A stretch of 64,000 bases of DNA from Gordonia spumicola (GTDB lineage Bacteria > Actinomycetota > Actinomycetes > Mycobacteriales > Mycobacteriaceae). A program made the translations under genes and the position numbers. The stretch lies in NCBI RefSeq assembly GCF_009932475.1, contig NZ_BJOV01000005.1, forward strand, positions 992,001-1,056,000. The letters are read 5' to 3'. This document shows positions 40,337 through 54,704 of this stretch, piece by piece; within the stretch, counting starts at the first letter, position 1, and every line of letters starts with the position of its first letter. The notes below the pieces were generated by a model, which was not told where the DNA came from, did not search any database, and saw only the letters and a program-made list of their open reading frames with translations.

Positions 40337-43119
40337 ATGCGAATCGACGTCGACGTGCTCGGCCCGCTACAGGTCAGGGTCGACGGCGTCGAGACCTCCA
40401 TCGGCGGCCCGCTGCCGCGGGCGCTGTTCGCCCGGTTGATCGACGCGGCGGGCGAGACCGTGCCCGAGGCTGTCCTGATCGACGAATTGTGGCGCGGCTC
40501 CCCGCCGAAGTCGGCGGTGTCGACCCTGCACGGCTATGTGTCGACGCTGCGGCGCGTCCTCGAACCCGCGCACGCGAAGGCGCAGCCCACCGTCCTCGTA
40601 CGGAACGCCGTCGGCTACGCGACGCCGTCACGGTGGACGCGGCGACCTTCGACGACCTGGTCACCGCGGGTCGTGCGGCCGCCGAGAGGCACGAGCCCGA
40701 GCGGGCCGTCCGATTCTTCGACGACGCGCTCGCCCTGTGGCGGGGTCCCGCGTTCGCCGATGTCGTCGAATGGGATTTCGCGGCGCTCGCCGCCGCCGGT
40801 CTGCACGGACGACGCGACGCGGTGATCCTCGACAGGCTGGGGACCGTCTCGGACCTCGGGGACCACGACGCGGCCGCGGCGCAGCTGCGGTCGATCGTCG
40901 AGCGTGAACCGCTGCTCGAACGTGCGTGGGAGCTGTTGGCTCTCGCCGAGTACCGGGCGGGCAGGCAGGCTGCGGCGATGGCGACGTTTCGCCGTGCTCG
41001 TGCTGTGCTGGCCGACGAGCTCGGGGCCGAGCCGGGCCCGGGCCTCACGGCGTTGTACGAGAAGATGCTCCGCCACGACCCGGTGCTCATCCCGCGGCGC
41101 ACCCCGGAGAAGCCGACCCGCAGGACGCGATACGTCCCCGCGGAGCTGACCACGCTCATCGGACGGGACGCCGCTGTGGCCGCCGTCGCGCGTCAGGTCG
41201 ACGAGCATCGCCTCGTCGCGCTCACCGGTCCCGGAGGCGTCGGAAAGACCAGGGTCGCGCAGCGTGTCGCGAACGACTCGGACGACGCCGACGGACCGTG
41301 GTTCGTCGAACTGGCGGGCGTGCACGACACCCCCGGAATCTCCGATGCGCTGGTCAACGTGCTCGGGCTGACCGCACAGGGCGGCGTCGACATGGTCGGC
41401 GCGATGCTGCGCGACCGCCGATGCCTTGTGGTCCTCGACAACTGCGAACACCTCGTCGAATCCGTGGCCGTGGTCGCCGAGAAGCTGCTGCGCGAGTGCC
41501 CCGGGCTCCGGATCCTCGCGACGAGCCGCGTGGCACTCGGAGCGGAGGGGGAGCGGGTGCACCCGTTGAGCCCGCTCGTCGACGGAACGGACCTGTTCTA
41601 CGAGCGCAGCGCCGAACCCGTCGGGGAATCCGAACGCGAGAACGTCCGACGACTGTGTGAGGCCCTCGACAACCTGCCGCTCGCGTTGGAACTCGCGGCG
41701 GCGCACACCAGTGTCCTGTCCGTCACGCAACTCCTCGACCGTCTCGACGACAGATTCGCCCTGCTCAAGGCTCGATCGTCGCGCACCCGGGGGCGGCACC
41801 TGAGCATGCGGATGGTCATCGACGCGTCGTACACCGCCCTCGCACCGTCGCAGCAGACGCTGATGCAGCAGCTGGCGATCTTCGAGGGCGGCTTCGACTT
41901 CGACGCCGCGGCCGCCGTCTCGGGGCGCGGCCTCGATGTCCTCGTCGACCTCGCCGCGCTCGTCGATGCATCGCTGGTGACCGTGGTCGGTGGCGACCCG
42001 CGTCGCTATCAGATGCTCGAGGTGCTCCGCGAGTACGCGGCGGGCGAGATCCCCGGCGACGTGCGCTCGGCCGCCGTCAGCGCGCACGTCGAGTGGATCC
42101 GGGCGCTGGCGGGCGACGCCTATCCCGGCCTCCGCGGACCGGACTGCATCACGTGGATGCGGCGGATCGAGGCGGAACTGCCCAACGTCCGGGCCGCGCT
42201 GGCCCACTGCCGCGACGCCGACATCGACGTCTACCTCAGGATCGTCGGAGACCTGCACTGGTTCTGGTTCCGCCGCGGTCTCATCGACGAGGGCGTCCGT
42301 CTCCTCGCGCCCGTGGTGTCGGACGCCGCGGACTCGTCGTCGGCGGCGCTCCGGATCCGCGTGCTCTCGGGCCGCAACCTCATCGCCTATCTGGCGGGCG
42401 ACGGCCCGACGATCTTCGACTCGCTGCAGCGACTGCAGTCCGCGCTCGACGAGCTCGGTCCGGATCCGGACGACGCCGTCGACCGCGGCGCGGTCGCCGA
42501 AGCCGCGACGATGCTGGCGTTCTTCTACGCCGGGGCAGGCGCCGTCGACATCGCCGCCACGTTCGCGACCGTCTCGCGGGGCGTCGTCGACACGGGCCGC
42601 GACAGCGACGCCCTCGGCGAGCTGGAGCTCGCCGTCGGGACCGCGGGCCTGCGGTCGGGCGACGCGGCGGCGGCCGAGCTGCACCTGTCGGAGGCGATCC
42701 GTATCGCGAGCGACTCGGGCTACGACTGGCTCCTCGCGTCCGGGTGCTGGATTCTCGCGAAGAGTCGGATATCGGTCGGCGATCTCGCGGGCGCCAGGCC
42801 GCTGCTCGGTCGGATGATCGAGGCGTGTGAGCGGTCGTACGACCTCACGTCGTGGATGGTCGGCGTCTCGACGATCGCCTATGTGGCGTTCGCATCGGGG
42901 GAGGCGACGGGTGCGGGCCTGCTCACCGGCGTCGTCCGACACCGGACCGAACTCACCGGGTACGACCCGGAGAACATGGATCCGATCGACATGGCACGGT
43001 ACGGCGCCGAGATCCGCGCCGGGATCGACGCCGACCGACTCGAGCGCGACGCGGCCGCCGGAGCCGTCCTGTCGAGGGGAGACGTGTCGACGCTCGTCGC
43101 GCGGTTCGTCACCGGTTGA
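40337..43119 (+). pseudogene. BTAD (SARP-type) ATPase regulator, frameshifted
   Basis: AfsR-like transcriptional regulator broken by one frameshift. The first frame (from ATG 40337) encodes an OmpR-type DNA-binding domain from MRIDVDVLGPLQVRV to VRNAVGYA, then turns to nonsense ending at 40825. The second frame continues from about 40621 with the BTAD domain (DAVTVDAATFDDLV...), an NB-ARC type ATPase (P-loop GPGGVGKT, LVVLDNCEH) and a long helical C-terminal region to 43119. A few residues usual between the domains also seem missing, so a deletion of 3n+1 bases near 40620 is likely. It could be a real pseudogene, a sequencing error, or two separately made domains. Confidence 0.75.
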
Positions 43120-43127
43120 GGCTCGGC

Positions 43128-43145
43128 TTCAAGCCGATTTCAACC
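43128..43145 (+). promoter_or_regulatory. SARP-like direct heptamer repeats
   Basis: TTCAAGC-CGAT-TTCAACC: two similar heptamers with a 4-bp spacer (11-bp period), the layout bound by SARP regulators. It lies between the BTAD gene and the membrane protein gene at 43212. Confidence 0.45.
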
Positions 43146-43211
43146 GAGTCGTCGCATCCTGTCGTCACTCGATCACCGGCGTCGTCCGACGTCCGACAGG
43201 AAGGCCCTCCG

Positions 43212-43841
43212 ATGACTGTTCTCGACACCGCACACCACGACTCCGACGCTCCGACGGGCGCCCGGTCGGCCCCTGTCGACGCCGCTCGGGTCCGTGCCCT
43301 CGGCATCACGCTCGCCGTCGCCTCCCCACTCTGGGCCGCGGCCACCGCGGTGTTCGGCGAGGTCGTCGACTTCGGCTGGAAGACGGTTCTCGCCGGCGTC
43401 GCAGCTCTCGTGTTCCAGGGGGCCCTGATGATGCTCCTGCGAGTCCAGGAGCGTGCCGGTGCCATGTCGAAGCCGGGATCGGCGCGTCGGCTCGCGACCA
43501 TCGGGTACCGCGTCGAGTACGCGCTGCTGGCGGGAGCCGTCGTCTCGACGGTGCTCGACACGTTCGTCCTCCTCCACGGGTCGGTGATCTGGGCGGTCTT
43601 CGACGCGTGCTGGCCGCTGTCGATGCTCGGCATGATGATCATCGGCGTCCGCGTCGCCATCGCCGGACGGTGGCAGGGTGCGCTGCGGTGGCAGACGCTG
43701 TTCGCACAGAGCTGGCTGATCTGGGGGATCCCGCTGATGGGACTCGGCACGGTCGGTGAGATCGGCATGGTCGCTCAGGTGGTGCTGGGTTACGCCGCCC
43801 TCGGCGTCATGCTGGCACTGCATCCCGAGCGCACCCGATAG
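43212..43841 (+). CDS. multi-spanning membrane protein of unknown function
   Basis: Not recognised by family. The 209 residues have a 30-residue cytoplasmic N-terminus and about six hydrophobic segments (for example ALGITLAVASPLWAAATAVFG and VIWAVFDACWPLSMLGMMIIGV). The ribosome binding site AGGAAGG is present and the start is ATG 43212. It follows the BTAD regulator, with SARP-like repeats in between, so it is a likely target of that regulator. It is followed by a perfect bidirectional terminator. Confidence 0.8.
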   Translation: MTVLDTAHHDSDAPTGARSAPVDAARVRALGITLAVASPLWAAATAVFGEVVDFGWKTVLAGVAALVFQGALMMLLRVQERAGAMSKPGSARRLATIGYRVEYALLAGAVVSTVLDTFVLLHGSVIWAVFDACWPLSMLGMMIIGVRVAIAGRWQGALRWQTLFAQSWLIWGIPLMGLGTVGEIGMVAQVVLGYAALGVMLALHPERTR

Positions 43842-43858
43842 ACCAGACGTACCGACGC

Positions 43859-43907
43859 ACTGTGCCGTCGATCGTGACCACATACTGGTCACGATCGACG
43901 GCACAGT
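43859..43907. terminator. bidirectional terminator
   Basis: Perfect 22-nt arms (43859-43880 and 43886-43907, starting ACTGTGCCGTCG) with a 5-nt loop CATAC lie between converging stops at 43841 and 43919. Confidence 0.85.
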
Positions 43908-43918
43908 CGTTCGTGCTT

Positions 43919-44488
43919 CTACTGCGCGGGCTTGCGCACCGACGCCTCCACGAGATCGAGGACGGCGTGCAGATCGTCCGTCGACTGCCCGGAGGCGAGT
44001 CGGGTGACGATGCCGTCGAGGATCACGTCGAGGTAGGTGACCAAGACCTCGGGCTCCACGTCGTTGCGCAGGCTGCCCGCCTCGCGCTTGCGTTCCAGAC
44101 GGGCGAGGGTGGCCGCCTCCCGATCGGCGGCTTGCGACTCCCACGCCTTGCGGAACCCTGGATCGCTGCGCACCTTGCGGACTATCTCCAGACGGGTGCT
44201 CAACCAGTCGAAGTCCTTGGGGCGCGCGAGGATGTCGCGCATCACTTGGACCAGGCCCTGTCGTGCCGCGACGTCGGCCATCCGGTCGGCGTCCTCCCTC
44301 GCGAGCGCGAGGAACAACGCCTCCTTGTCCTTGAAGTGGTGGAAGATCGCACCCCGGGACAACCCGGTGGTCTCCTCCATCCGCTTCACGGTGGCGCCTT
44401 CGTAGCCGTACTGCGCGAAACAGTGCCGCGCGCCGTCGAGAATCTCCCGACGACGCGCGGCGAGCCGGTCATCGCTGACCCGTGGCAT
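43919..44488 (-). CDS. acnR: TetR family aconitase repressor AcnR
   Basis: The 189-residue TetR regulator has its helix-turn-helix at about residues 30-55 (ATVKRMEETTGLSRGAIFHHFKDKEALF). It starts 3 nt after the aconitase stop, the conserved actinobacterial acn-acnR arrangement. In Corynebacterium AcnR represses acn by binding an inverted repeat. An exact match to that site lies upstream of acn here (47402-47417). Confidence 0.93.
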   Translation of the reverse strand: MPRVSDDRLAARRREILDGARHCFAQYGYEGATVKRMEETTGLSRGAIFHHFKDKEALFLALAREDADRMADVAARQGLVQVMRDILARPKDFDWLSTRLEIVRKVRSDPGFRKAWESQAADREAATLARLERKREAGSLRNDVEPEVLVTYLDVILDGIVTRLASGQSTDDLHAVLDLVEASVRKPAQ

Positions 44489-44491
44489 TGA

Positions 44492-47452
<2,961 letters not shown>

Positions 47453-47555
47453 TCACCTGAGCGCGGTCGGGGAGGACATCTGCCGTATCCTTCGACCCGA
47501 CAGTGCTCTCCTGCCGACGAGGGCCCGCTTTGACGACGAGGACGAAGAAGAGACC

Positions 47556-48140
47556 ATGAGCCCGGACCCGGTCGTGTTCACCGTAGCCTCCCCCGATCCG
47601 GTCGGCGGTCGTCCCGCCGACAAGTGGGCGAGCCTCGACATGCCGGCGATCGTCAAGCAGTTGAAGGCCACGGGCGTGTACGCACCCGAGGATCAGGCCC
47701 CCGAGCTCAAGAAGCTCGTCGCCCAGGCGAAGGCCGACGGTCACGATCTGTTCGTGGTCGTCACCGATCAGCAGTTCGCCCCGTTCACCGTGTACCGCGA
47801 CGTTGCTCACGTGTTGCAGGAGTCGACGGGCGGAACCGTCCTCGTCTTCGGTCCCGGCGGCAATCTCGGCACATCGTCCACCGACTTCTCCCGCGTGCAG
47901 CTCGAAGACGCGACGTCGGAGGCCCATTCGGGCGCGGCGCCTGCGCAGCAGGCGCGCGAGATCTACGAGAAGGCGATCGATCCGAACGTCGACTGGACGC
48001 TCGCCACGATCGCGCTGATCGTCGTGGTCGTCATCGGCGCGGTGATCGCCCGCGTCCGAGGTCTGCGCAAGTCGGACGTCGACGAGGCCGAGTCTAACGC
48101 TGTGCAGGCCGTCGACGACGAGGCCGCGACCAAGGCCTGA
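47556..48140 (+). CDS. conserved membrane protein, Rv1476-like
   Basis: The 194-residue protein has a soluble domain at about residues 1-140 (YAPEDQAPELKKLV, DGHDLFVVVTDQQFAPFTVYRD, GTVLVFGPGGNLGTSS) and one membrane helix near residues 145-165 (TLATIALIVVVVIGAVIARV). The topology suggests an outside-facing N-domain without a cleaved signal. It lies between acn and ripA, the position of Rv1476 as recalled; I believe this is the DUF6676 family. Function unknown. ATG 47556 is chosen for its GAAGAAGAG ribosome binding site. Confidence 0.82.
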   Translation: MSPDPVVFTVASPDPVGGRPADKWASLDMPAIVKQLKATGVYAPEDQAPELKKLVAQAKADGHDLFVVVTDQQFAPFTVYRDVAHVLQESTGGTVLVFGPGGNLGTSSTDFSRVQLEDATSEAHSGAAPAQQAREIYEKAIDPNVDWTLATIALIVVVVIGAVIARVRGLRKSDVDEAESNAVQAVDDEAATKA

Positions 48141-48199
48141 CTTCCCCTCCCTCGACGCATCCGTTCGGCTGACACCCGTCGTAGGGGTTCGTTATCCAA

Positions 48200-48308
48200 C
48201 TGTGACGACACCGACTGTCGTCCCTTTAGTGCTGCTCACTCGGTGTTTCCGCAGGTAATCACGCCTTTGTAATTCTGTGACCACAGTTTCCCGAGCGTCT
48301 GCTGTGAC
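48200..48308 (+). promoter_or_regulatory. ripA upstream region with three CTGTGAC repeats
   Basis: CTGTGAC occurs at 48200, 48275 and 48302. Its complement GTCACAG resembles the MtrA response-regulator motif that I recall for mycobacterial dnaA, fbpB and ripA promoters. A -10 candidate TATGGT is at 48328-48333. The gap 48141-48368 holds no gene and no recognisable riboswitch. Confidence 0.4.
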
Positions 48309-48368
48309 GTACGGTGCAGGGGACACTTATGGTGTGCGGGGGACGGATGTTGAGGGAGATCACAGTAC

Positions 48369-49862
48369 ATGCGAGCTGATACGAGCACGCGATGGACGAC
48401 ACGCGGATTCACTGCGAGCGCTTTCATGCTCGCCGGACTGATGGTGGCGGGACCAGCGCTCGCCGAACCGAACCAGTCCAATCCGATCGCGGCATTGATC
48501 AACAACATCGCCGACGTCGACCAGACGTTGTCGGACCTGTCGAGCGCGGTCGCCGTGAAACAGGAGAACGTCAACCGGTCGCTCGTCGACTTCCAGAACG
48601 CCGTGGCCGCGCAGCAGGTCGCGGTGTCGGCCAACCGCGGGGCGAAGGCGTCGCTCGATCGGGTGGGAGCACTCGTCGAAGAAGCCCAGCGCGAATTCGA
48701 CAAGTTCATCCGCTCCGTGTACCGGCAGGGCGACAACCAAGGCGCCATGACGCGTTACGTGGCGTCGGACGACCCGCAGAAGGTCCTGGACCAGATGACG
48801 GCTGTCGATCAGGTGACCCGCCAGCAGCAGGGCGTCATCCGTCGACTCCAGGTGGCACGCAATCAGCAGGCGAACCGTGTCGCGGCGACGGAGGCGACCA
48901 AGCTGCAGGCCAAGGCCGCGGCGGAGGACGCCTCCGAACGTCGAGACAGCGCCGTCAGCGCGTACAAGCAGGCGCAGAACGCGGTCCGCGACCAGCAGGC
49001 CAAGCGTGCCGACCTACTCCGCCAGCGGGATGTCCTCGCGACGCGGCTCGCCAAGCTCAAAGGCGTGCCGAAGAGTCAGGTGGACGCACCGTCGTCGAAG
49101 GGCTCCACACTGCCCGGTGTGATCGCCGACGGCGTCGACAAGGCCGTGAAGTCGATCCCCGGAAGGCCCGTCGCGGGCGACGACGCGCTGGCCCAGGCGG
49201 CGCAGGCCGCCGCCCAGCTCGCATCCGACACCGGCCAGGCATTGCTGGCGAGCCTGATCGGTCAGCAGCAGATCCCGCACTCCAAACTGCTCGACGAACT
49301 CGGCATCGGTGGAACCAACCCGTTCTCGCAGGGTGAGGACAACACGTTCAGCCGCCTGGGAACGGGATCGCTGGGCAGCCTGTTCAGCGGCAACAACGGG
49401 GTGCCCGGCACGCAGGGCATCACCAATCCGGGGCTGCGCGGACCGCAGGCGATCGAACTCGTCATCAACCGCATGAAGTCGCAGTTGGGCGTGACGTACG
49501 CGTGGGGCGGCGGCGACGCCAACGGCCCGACGCTCGGCATCCGCGACGGCGGTGTGGCCGACAGCTACGGCGACTACCAGAAGGTCGGCTTCGACTGCTC
49601 GGGTCTGATGATCTACGGCTTCGCGGGCGTCGGCATCGACCTGCCGCACTACACCGGGTACCAGTACACCTCCGGGCCCCAGGTGCCGCTCTCTCAGATG
49701 CGCCGCGGCGACATGATCTTCTTCGGTCCCAATGCGAGCGAACACGTCGCGCTGATCCTCGGCGACGGGACGATGATCGAGGCGCCGCAGTCGGGCGACG
49801 TCGTGAAGATCTCCCCGGTCCGCACCGACGGTGCGATGCCGATGGTCGTGCGCCTGCTCTGA
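48369..49862 (+). CDS. ripA: peptidoglycan hydrolase RipA (NlpC/P60)
   Basis: Secreted D,L-endopeptidase cutting peptidoglycan stems during cell separation. The 497-residue protein has a signal peptide over residues 1-32 (ending GPALA) and coiled-coil helices at about 40-235 that probably inhibit the enzyme. A linker of about 120 residues follows, then a C-terminal NlpC/P60 domain with C410 (GFDCSGLM), H459 (SEHVAL) and E471. The spacing C-H 49 and C-E 61 matches recalled mycobacterial RipA (C383/H432/E444). RipB, which follows RipA in mycobacteria, is absent. The ribosome binding site is GAGGGAG. Confidence 0.93.
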   Translation: MRADTSTRWTTRGFTASAFMLAGLMVAGPALAEPNQSNPIAALINNIADVDQTLSDLSSAVAVKQENVNRSLVDFQNAVAAQQVAVSANRGAKASLDRVGALVEEAQREFDKFIRSVYRQGDNQGAMTRYVASDDPQKVLDQMTAVDQVTRQQQGVIRRLQVARNQQANRVAATEATKLQAKAAAEDASERRDSAVSAYKQAQNAVRDQQAKRADLLRQRDVLATRLAKLKGVPKSQVDAPSSKGSTLPGVIADGVDKAVKSIPGRPVAGDDALAQAAQAAAQLASDTGQALLASLIGQQQIPHSKLLDELGIGGTNPFSQGEDNTFSRLGTGSLGSLFSGNNGVPGTQGITNPGLRGPQAIELVINRMKSQLGVTYAWGGGDANGPTLGIRDGGVADSYGDYQKVGFDCSGLMIYGFAGVGIDLPHYTGYQYTSGPQVPLSQMRRGDMIFFGPNASEHVALILGDGTMIEAPQSGDVVKISPVRTDGAMPMVVRLL

Positions 49863-49867
49863 CCCCG

Positions 49868-49904
49868 TGGTCGCTCATCGAGCCCCCTTGGTCGCTCATC
49901 GAGC
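49868..49904 (+). repeat. direct repeat upstream of moxR
   Basis: TGGTCGCTCATCGAGC occurs twice (49868-49883 and 49889-49904), 21 bp apart. The second copy runs on into GCAGTCGAGAGGC. It resembles dispersed intergenic repeats seen in related actinobacteria (recalled, not checked). Confidence 0.6.
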
Positions 49905-49963
49905 GCAGTCGAGAGGCTACTGTGGTGAGCGACGAGAACGCGACGATCTTCAGGAGTAAAGGC

Positions 49964-51092
<1,129 letters not shown>

Positions 51093-51106
<14 letters not shown>

Positions 51107-52034
51107 CGGCCTCCCGTCGTTCCACGACGGCACCCTCAACGATCCACAGCTCACGGCGGCGCTGAAGTCGCTCGAACTGACCGTCCGACGCAAGCTGGAC
51201 GGCGTCCTCCAGGGCGAACACCTCGGCCTCATCCCCGGCCCGGGATCGGAGCCGGGGGAGGCCCGTCCCTATCAGCCGGGCGACGACATCCGTCGGATGG
51301 AGTGGTCGGTGACGGCTCGCACGTCGACGCCGCACGTTCGGCAGATGATCGCCGACCGCGAACTGGAGACGTGGTTCGTCGTCGACGCGTCGGCGAGTCT
51401 CGACTTCGGGTCGGGGTCGCGGACCAAACGCGACCTCGCAGTCGCCGCGTGTGCGGCCGTCGTCCACCTGACGGCGGGCGGCGGCAACCGCCACGGTGCG
51501 ATCATCGTGACGGGCGACGACATCGTCCGGCTGCCCGCCCGGTCGGGTCGAGCACACGATCGCGCACTCCTCAAGGCCGTCGCGACCACCACGCGCAGCA
51601 GTCCGGGTGTCCGGGGCGACCTCGACGCCGGGCTGGAGGCGTTGCGCAGGCCCATGCGCCGCCGTGGGCTCGCCGTCGTCGTCAGCGACTTCCTCGGCCC
51701 CATCGACTGGTCGCGCTCGCTCCGGGCGATAGGCGCCCATCACGAACTCCTCGGCATCGAGGTCCTCGACCCCCGCGACGTCGAACTGCCGGACGTCGGG
51801 CAACTCACGTTGCGGGACGCCGAGTCGGGGGAACTGCTCGACGTCGACGCGACGCCTCGCCTGCGCGCCGACTACGCGGCCGCGGCCGAGGCGCACCGGA
51901 TGCAGGTGCAGAAGGCGTTCAGAAGCAGCGGTGGACCGGTCCTGTCGTTGCGGACCGACCGCGACTGGCTCGTGGACACCGTCCGTTTCGTCGGCGAGCG
52001 CCGCCGCGGCATGGCGGCGGGGGTGGCTCGATGA
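51093..52034 (+). CDS. DUF58 domain-containing protein
   Basis: The 313-residue protein has the DUF58 signature GEARPYQPGDDIRRMEWSVTAR near residue 60, then a VWA-like fold beginning ETWFVVDASASLDFG. There is no membrane segment. It is part of the moxR-DUF58-VWA set, overlapping both neighbours (14 bp and ATGA). It is thought to act as a MoxR partner in envelope-stress or protein maturation; the precise role is unknown. Confidence 0.9.
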
Positions 52035-53023
52035 GCGACTGGTTCGCCCATCCGTGGTGGCTCGCGTCGATCCTGCTGGTCCTGGCGCTCGTCGCGGCGT
52101 ACGTGTTCGTGCTGCGGCGTCGTACCGCGCGGTCGTTGAGGTTCGCGAACCTCGACGTCCTCAAGTCGGTGTCGACCGGGCAGCGGGACCGTTTCCGTCA
52201 CGTGCCGTTCGCGATCCTGGCCGTCGGTCTGCTGCTGTTGACGATCGCGATGTCCGGCCCGATCGCCGAACGCGACGTGGCCCGCAACCGGGCGACGGTG
52301 GTGCTCGTCGTCGACGTGTCGCAGTCCATGAAGTCGACCGACGTCGCGCCCACTCGACTGCAGGCGGCCCAGGCCGCGGGCAAGAGGTTCGCCGACGATC
52401 TGACCGACGGCATCAACCTCGGTCTCGTGTCGTTCGCCGGCACCGCGTCCACGCTGGTGTCGCCGACGCCCGACCACGACGCGACGAAGAAGGCGCTCGA
52501 CAATCTGAAGCTGGCGGAGAAGACGGCTACGGGCGAGGGCATCTTCGCGGCGTTGCAACTGATCCAGACGTTGAACGCCGCCCTCGGCGGTGACAACGCC
52601 GCCCCGCCGGCCCGGATCGTGCTGCTGTCCGACGGCAAACAGACCGTCCCGTCCGACCCGGACGATCCGCGCGGCGGGTTCACGGCCGCGCGCAAGGCGA
52701 AGGAGAAGGGGATCCCGATCTCCACCATCTCGTTCGGCACCATGACGGGCACGGTCGACATCGAGGGCCCCAACGGCAACACCGAGACCGTCGACGTCCC
52801 CGTCGACGACAAGTCGTTGCACACCATCGCGAACCTGTCGGGCGGCGACTTCTTCACCGCGTCCAGTCTCGACGAGCTGAACAAGGTGTACGCGACCCTG
52901 CAGAAGCAGATCGGATACGAGCGGCAGCGCGGGGACAACTCGCGGCCGTGGCTCATCGCGGGGACGCTGCTCGCGATCATCGGTTCCGTCGCGGCGCTGT
53001 TCCTGAATCGTCGACTTCCCTGA
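52031..53023 (+). CDS. VWA domain membrane protein
   Basis: The 330-residue protein has two N-terminal membrane helices (about residues 7-28 and 60-77), a von Willebrand A domain (about 88-290) with the metal site DVSQSMKST, and a C-terminal membrane helix (WLIAGTLLAIIGSVAALFL). It is probably the MoxR-dependent effector anchored in the membrane (BatA-like). It starts at the ATGA junction with DUF58. fabG1 follows after 66 bp with its own promoter. Confidence 0.9.
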   Translation: MSDWFAHPWWLASILLVLALVAAYVFVLRRRTARSLRFANLDVLKSVSTGQRDRFRHVPFAILAVGLLLLTIAMSGPIAERDVARNRATVVLVVDVSQSMKSTDVAPTRLQAAQAAGKRFADDLTDGINLGLVSFAGTASTLVSPTPDHDATKKALDNLKLAEKTATGEGIFAALQLIQTLNAALGGDNAAPPARIVLLSDGKQTVPSDPDDPRGGFTAARKAKEKGIPISTISFGTMTGTVDIEGPNGNTETVDVPVDDKSLHTIANLSGGDFFTASSLDELNKVYATLQKQIGYERQRGDNSRPWLIAGTLLAIIGSVAALFLNRRLP

Positions 53024-53075
53024 CCCCCGACCGCCCGACGTCGGCCGTCTTTGGCGGTCGGACACTTCGCTGAGA

Positions 53076-53821
<746 letters not shown>

Positions 53822-53869
53822 GCTCCTCGCGTCACCGACCATCCACATTCTCGTTTAGGAGCATCTGAA

Positions 53870-54703
53870 GTGACCGGCATCCTCGCAGGCAAGACGGTTC
53901 TCGTCACCGGCATCATCACCGACGCGTCGATCGCGTTCCACACCGCCAAGGTGGCGCAGGAACAGGGTGCGACGGTGATCATCACCGGCATCCCGGAGCG
54001 TCTGCGCCTCATCGACCGTATCGCCAAGCGTCTCCCGCAGGAGGTCCCGCCGGCGATCCCGCTCGACGTCACCGATGAGGAGAGCCTCGGCGCCCTCGCG
54101 GACAAGGTCCGGGAACTCGCACCGCAGGGCATCGACGGCCTCGTCCACTCGATCGCGTTCGCGCCGAAGACCCTGATGGGTCCCGACGCGGTGCCGTTCC
54201 TCGAGGGTCCGGGCCCGGACGTCTCGCGCGCGTTCGAGATCTCGGCGTGGAGCTACGCGTCGCTCGCGCGCGCGGCACTGCCCGCCATGAACGAGGGCGG
54301 CTCGATCGTCGGCATGGATTTCGACCCGCGCACGGCGATGCCGGACTACAACTGGATGGGCGTCGCCAAGGCCGCCCTCGAGTCGGTCAACCGTTACGTC
54401 GCACGTGAGGTCGGCGAGGCCAAGCGCATCCGCTCGAACCTCGTGGCGGCGGGCCCGATCAAGACGCTCGCCGCGAAGGCGATCTCGGGAACCGCGACCG
54501 ACGACGCCAAGAAGCTGAACATGCTCAACGAGTACTGGGACGGCGCGTCGCCGATCGGCTGGAACGTCGACGACCCGGGTGTCGTCGGCACCAGCGTGTG
54601 CGCCCTGCTCTCGGATTTCCTTCCCGCGACCACCGGGTCGATCGTGTACGTCGACGGCGGCGCCAGCCACAACACCTGGTTCCCGGACAGCTTCCTCGGC
54701 TGA
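53870..54703 (+). CDS. inhA: enoyl-ACP reductase InhA
   Basis: NADH-dependent enoyl-ACP reductase completing each FAS-II cycle; the isoniazid target in mycobacteria. The 277 residues begin [25 protein letters not shown]94 (LVHSIAF) is the residue equivalent to M. tuberculosis Ser94; Y160 and K167 are the catalytic pair. The C-terminus is extended ([12 protein letters not shown]). The GTG start at 53870 follows AGGAG by 8 nt. hemH starts one base after its stop. Confidence 0.96.
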   Translation: MTGILAGKTVLVTGIITDASIAFHTAKVAQEQGATVIITGIPERLRLIDRIAKRLPQEVPPAIPLDVTDEESLGALADKVRELAPQGIDGLVHSIAFAPKTLMGPDAVPFLEGPGPDVSRAFEISAWSYASLARAALPAMNEGGSIVGMDFDPRTAMPDYNWMGVAKAALESVNRYVAREVGEAKRIRSNLVAAGPIKTLAAKAISGTATDDAKKLNMLNEYWDGASPIGWNVDDPGVVGTSVCALLSDFLPATTGSIVYVDGGASHNTWFPDSFLG

Positions 54704-54704
54704 C

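Noticed and set aside
40615..42942. Long antisense frame opposite the BTAD regulator
   Set aside because: Shadow with no recognisable domains; the sense strand has clear BTAD and ATPase motifs.
48141..48368. Possible c-di-AMP (ydaO) riboswitch before ripA
   Set aside because: No matching conserved core seen; the leader after the likely -10 box is too short.
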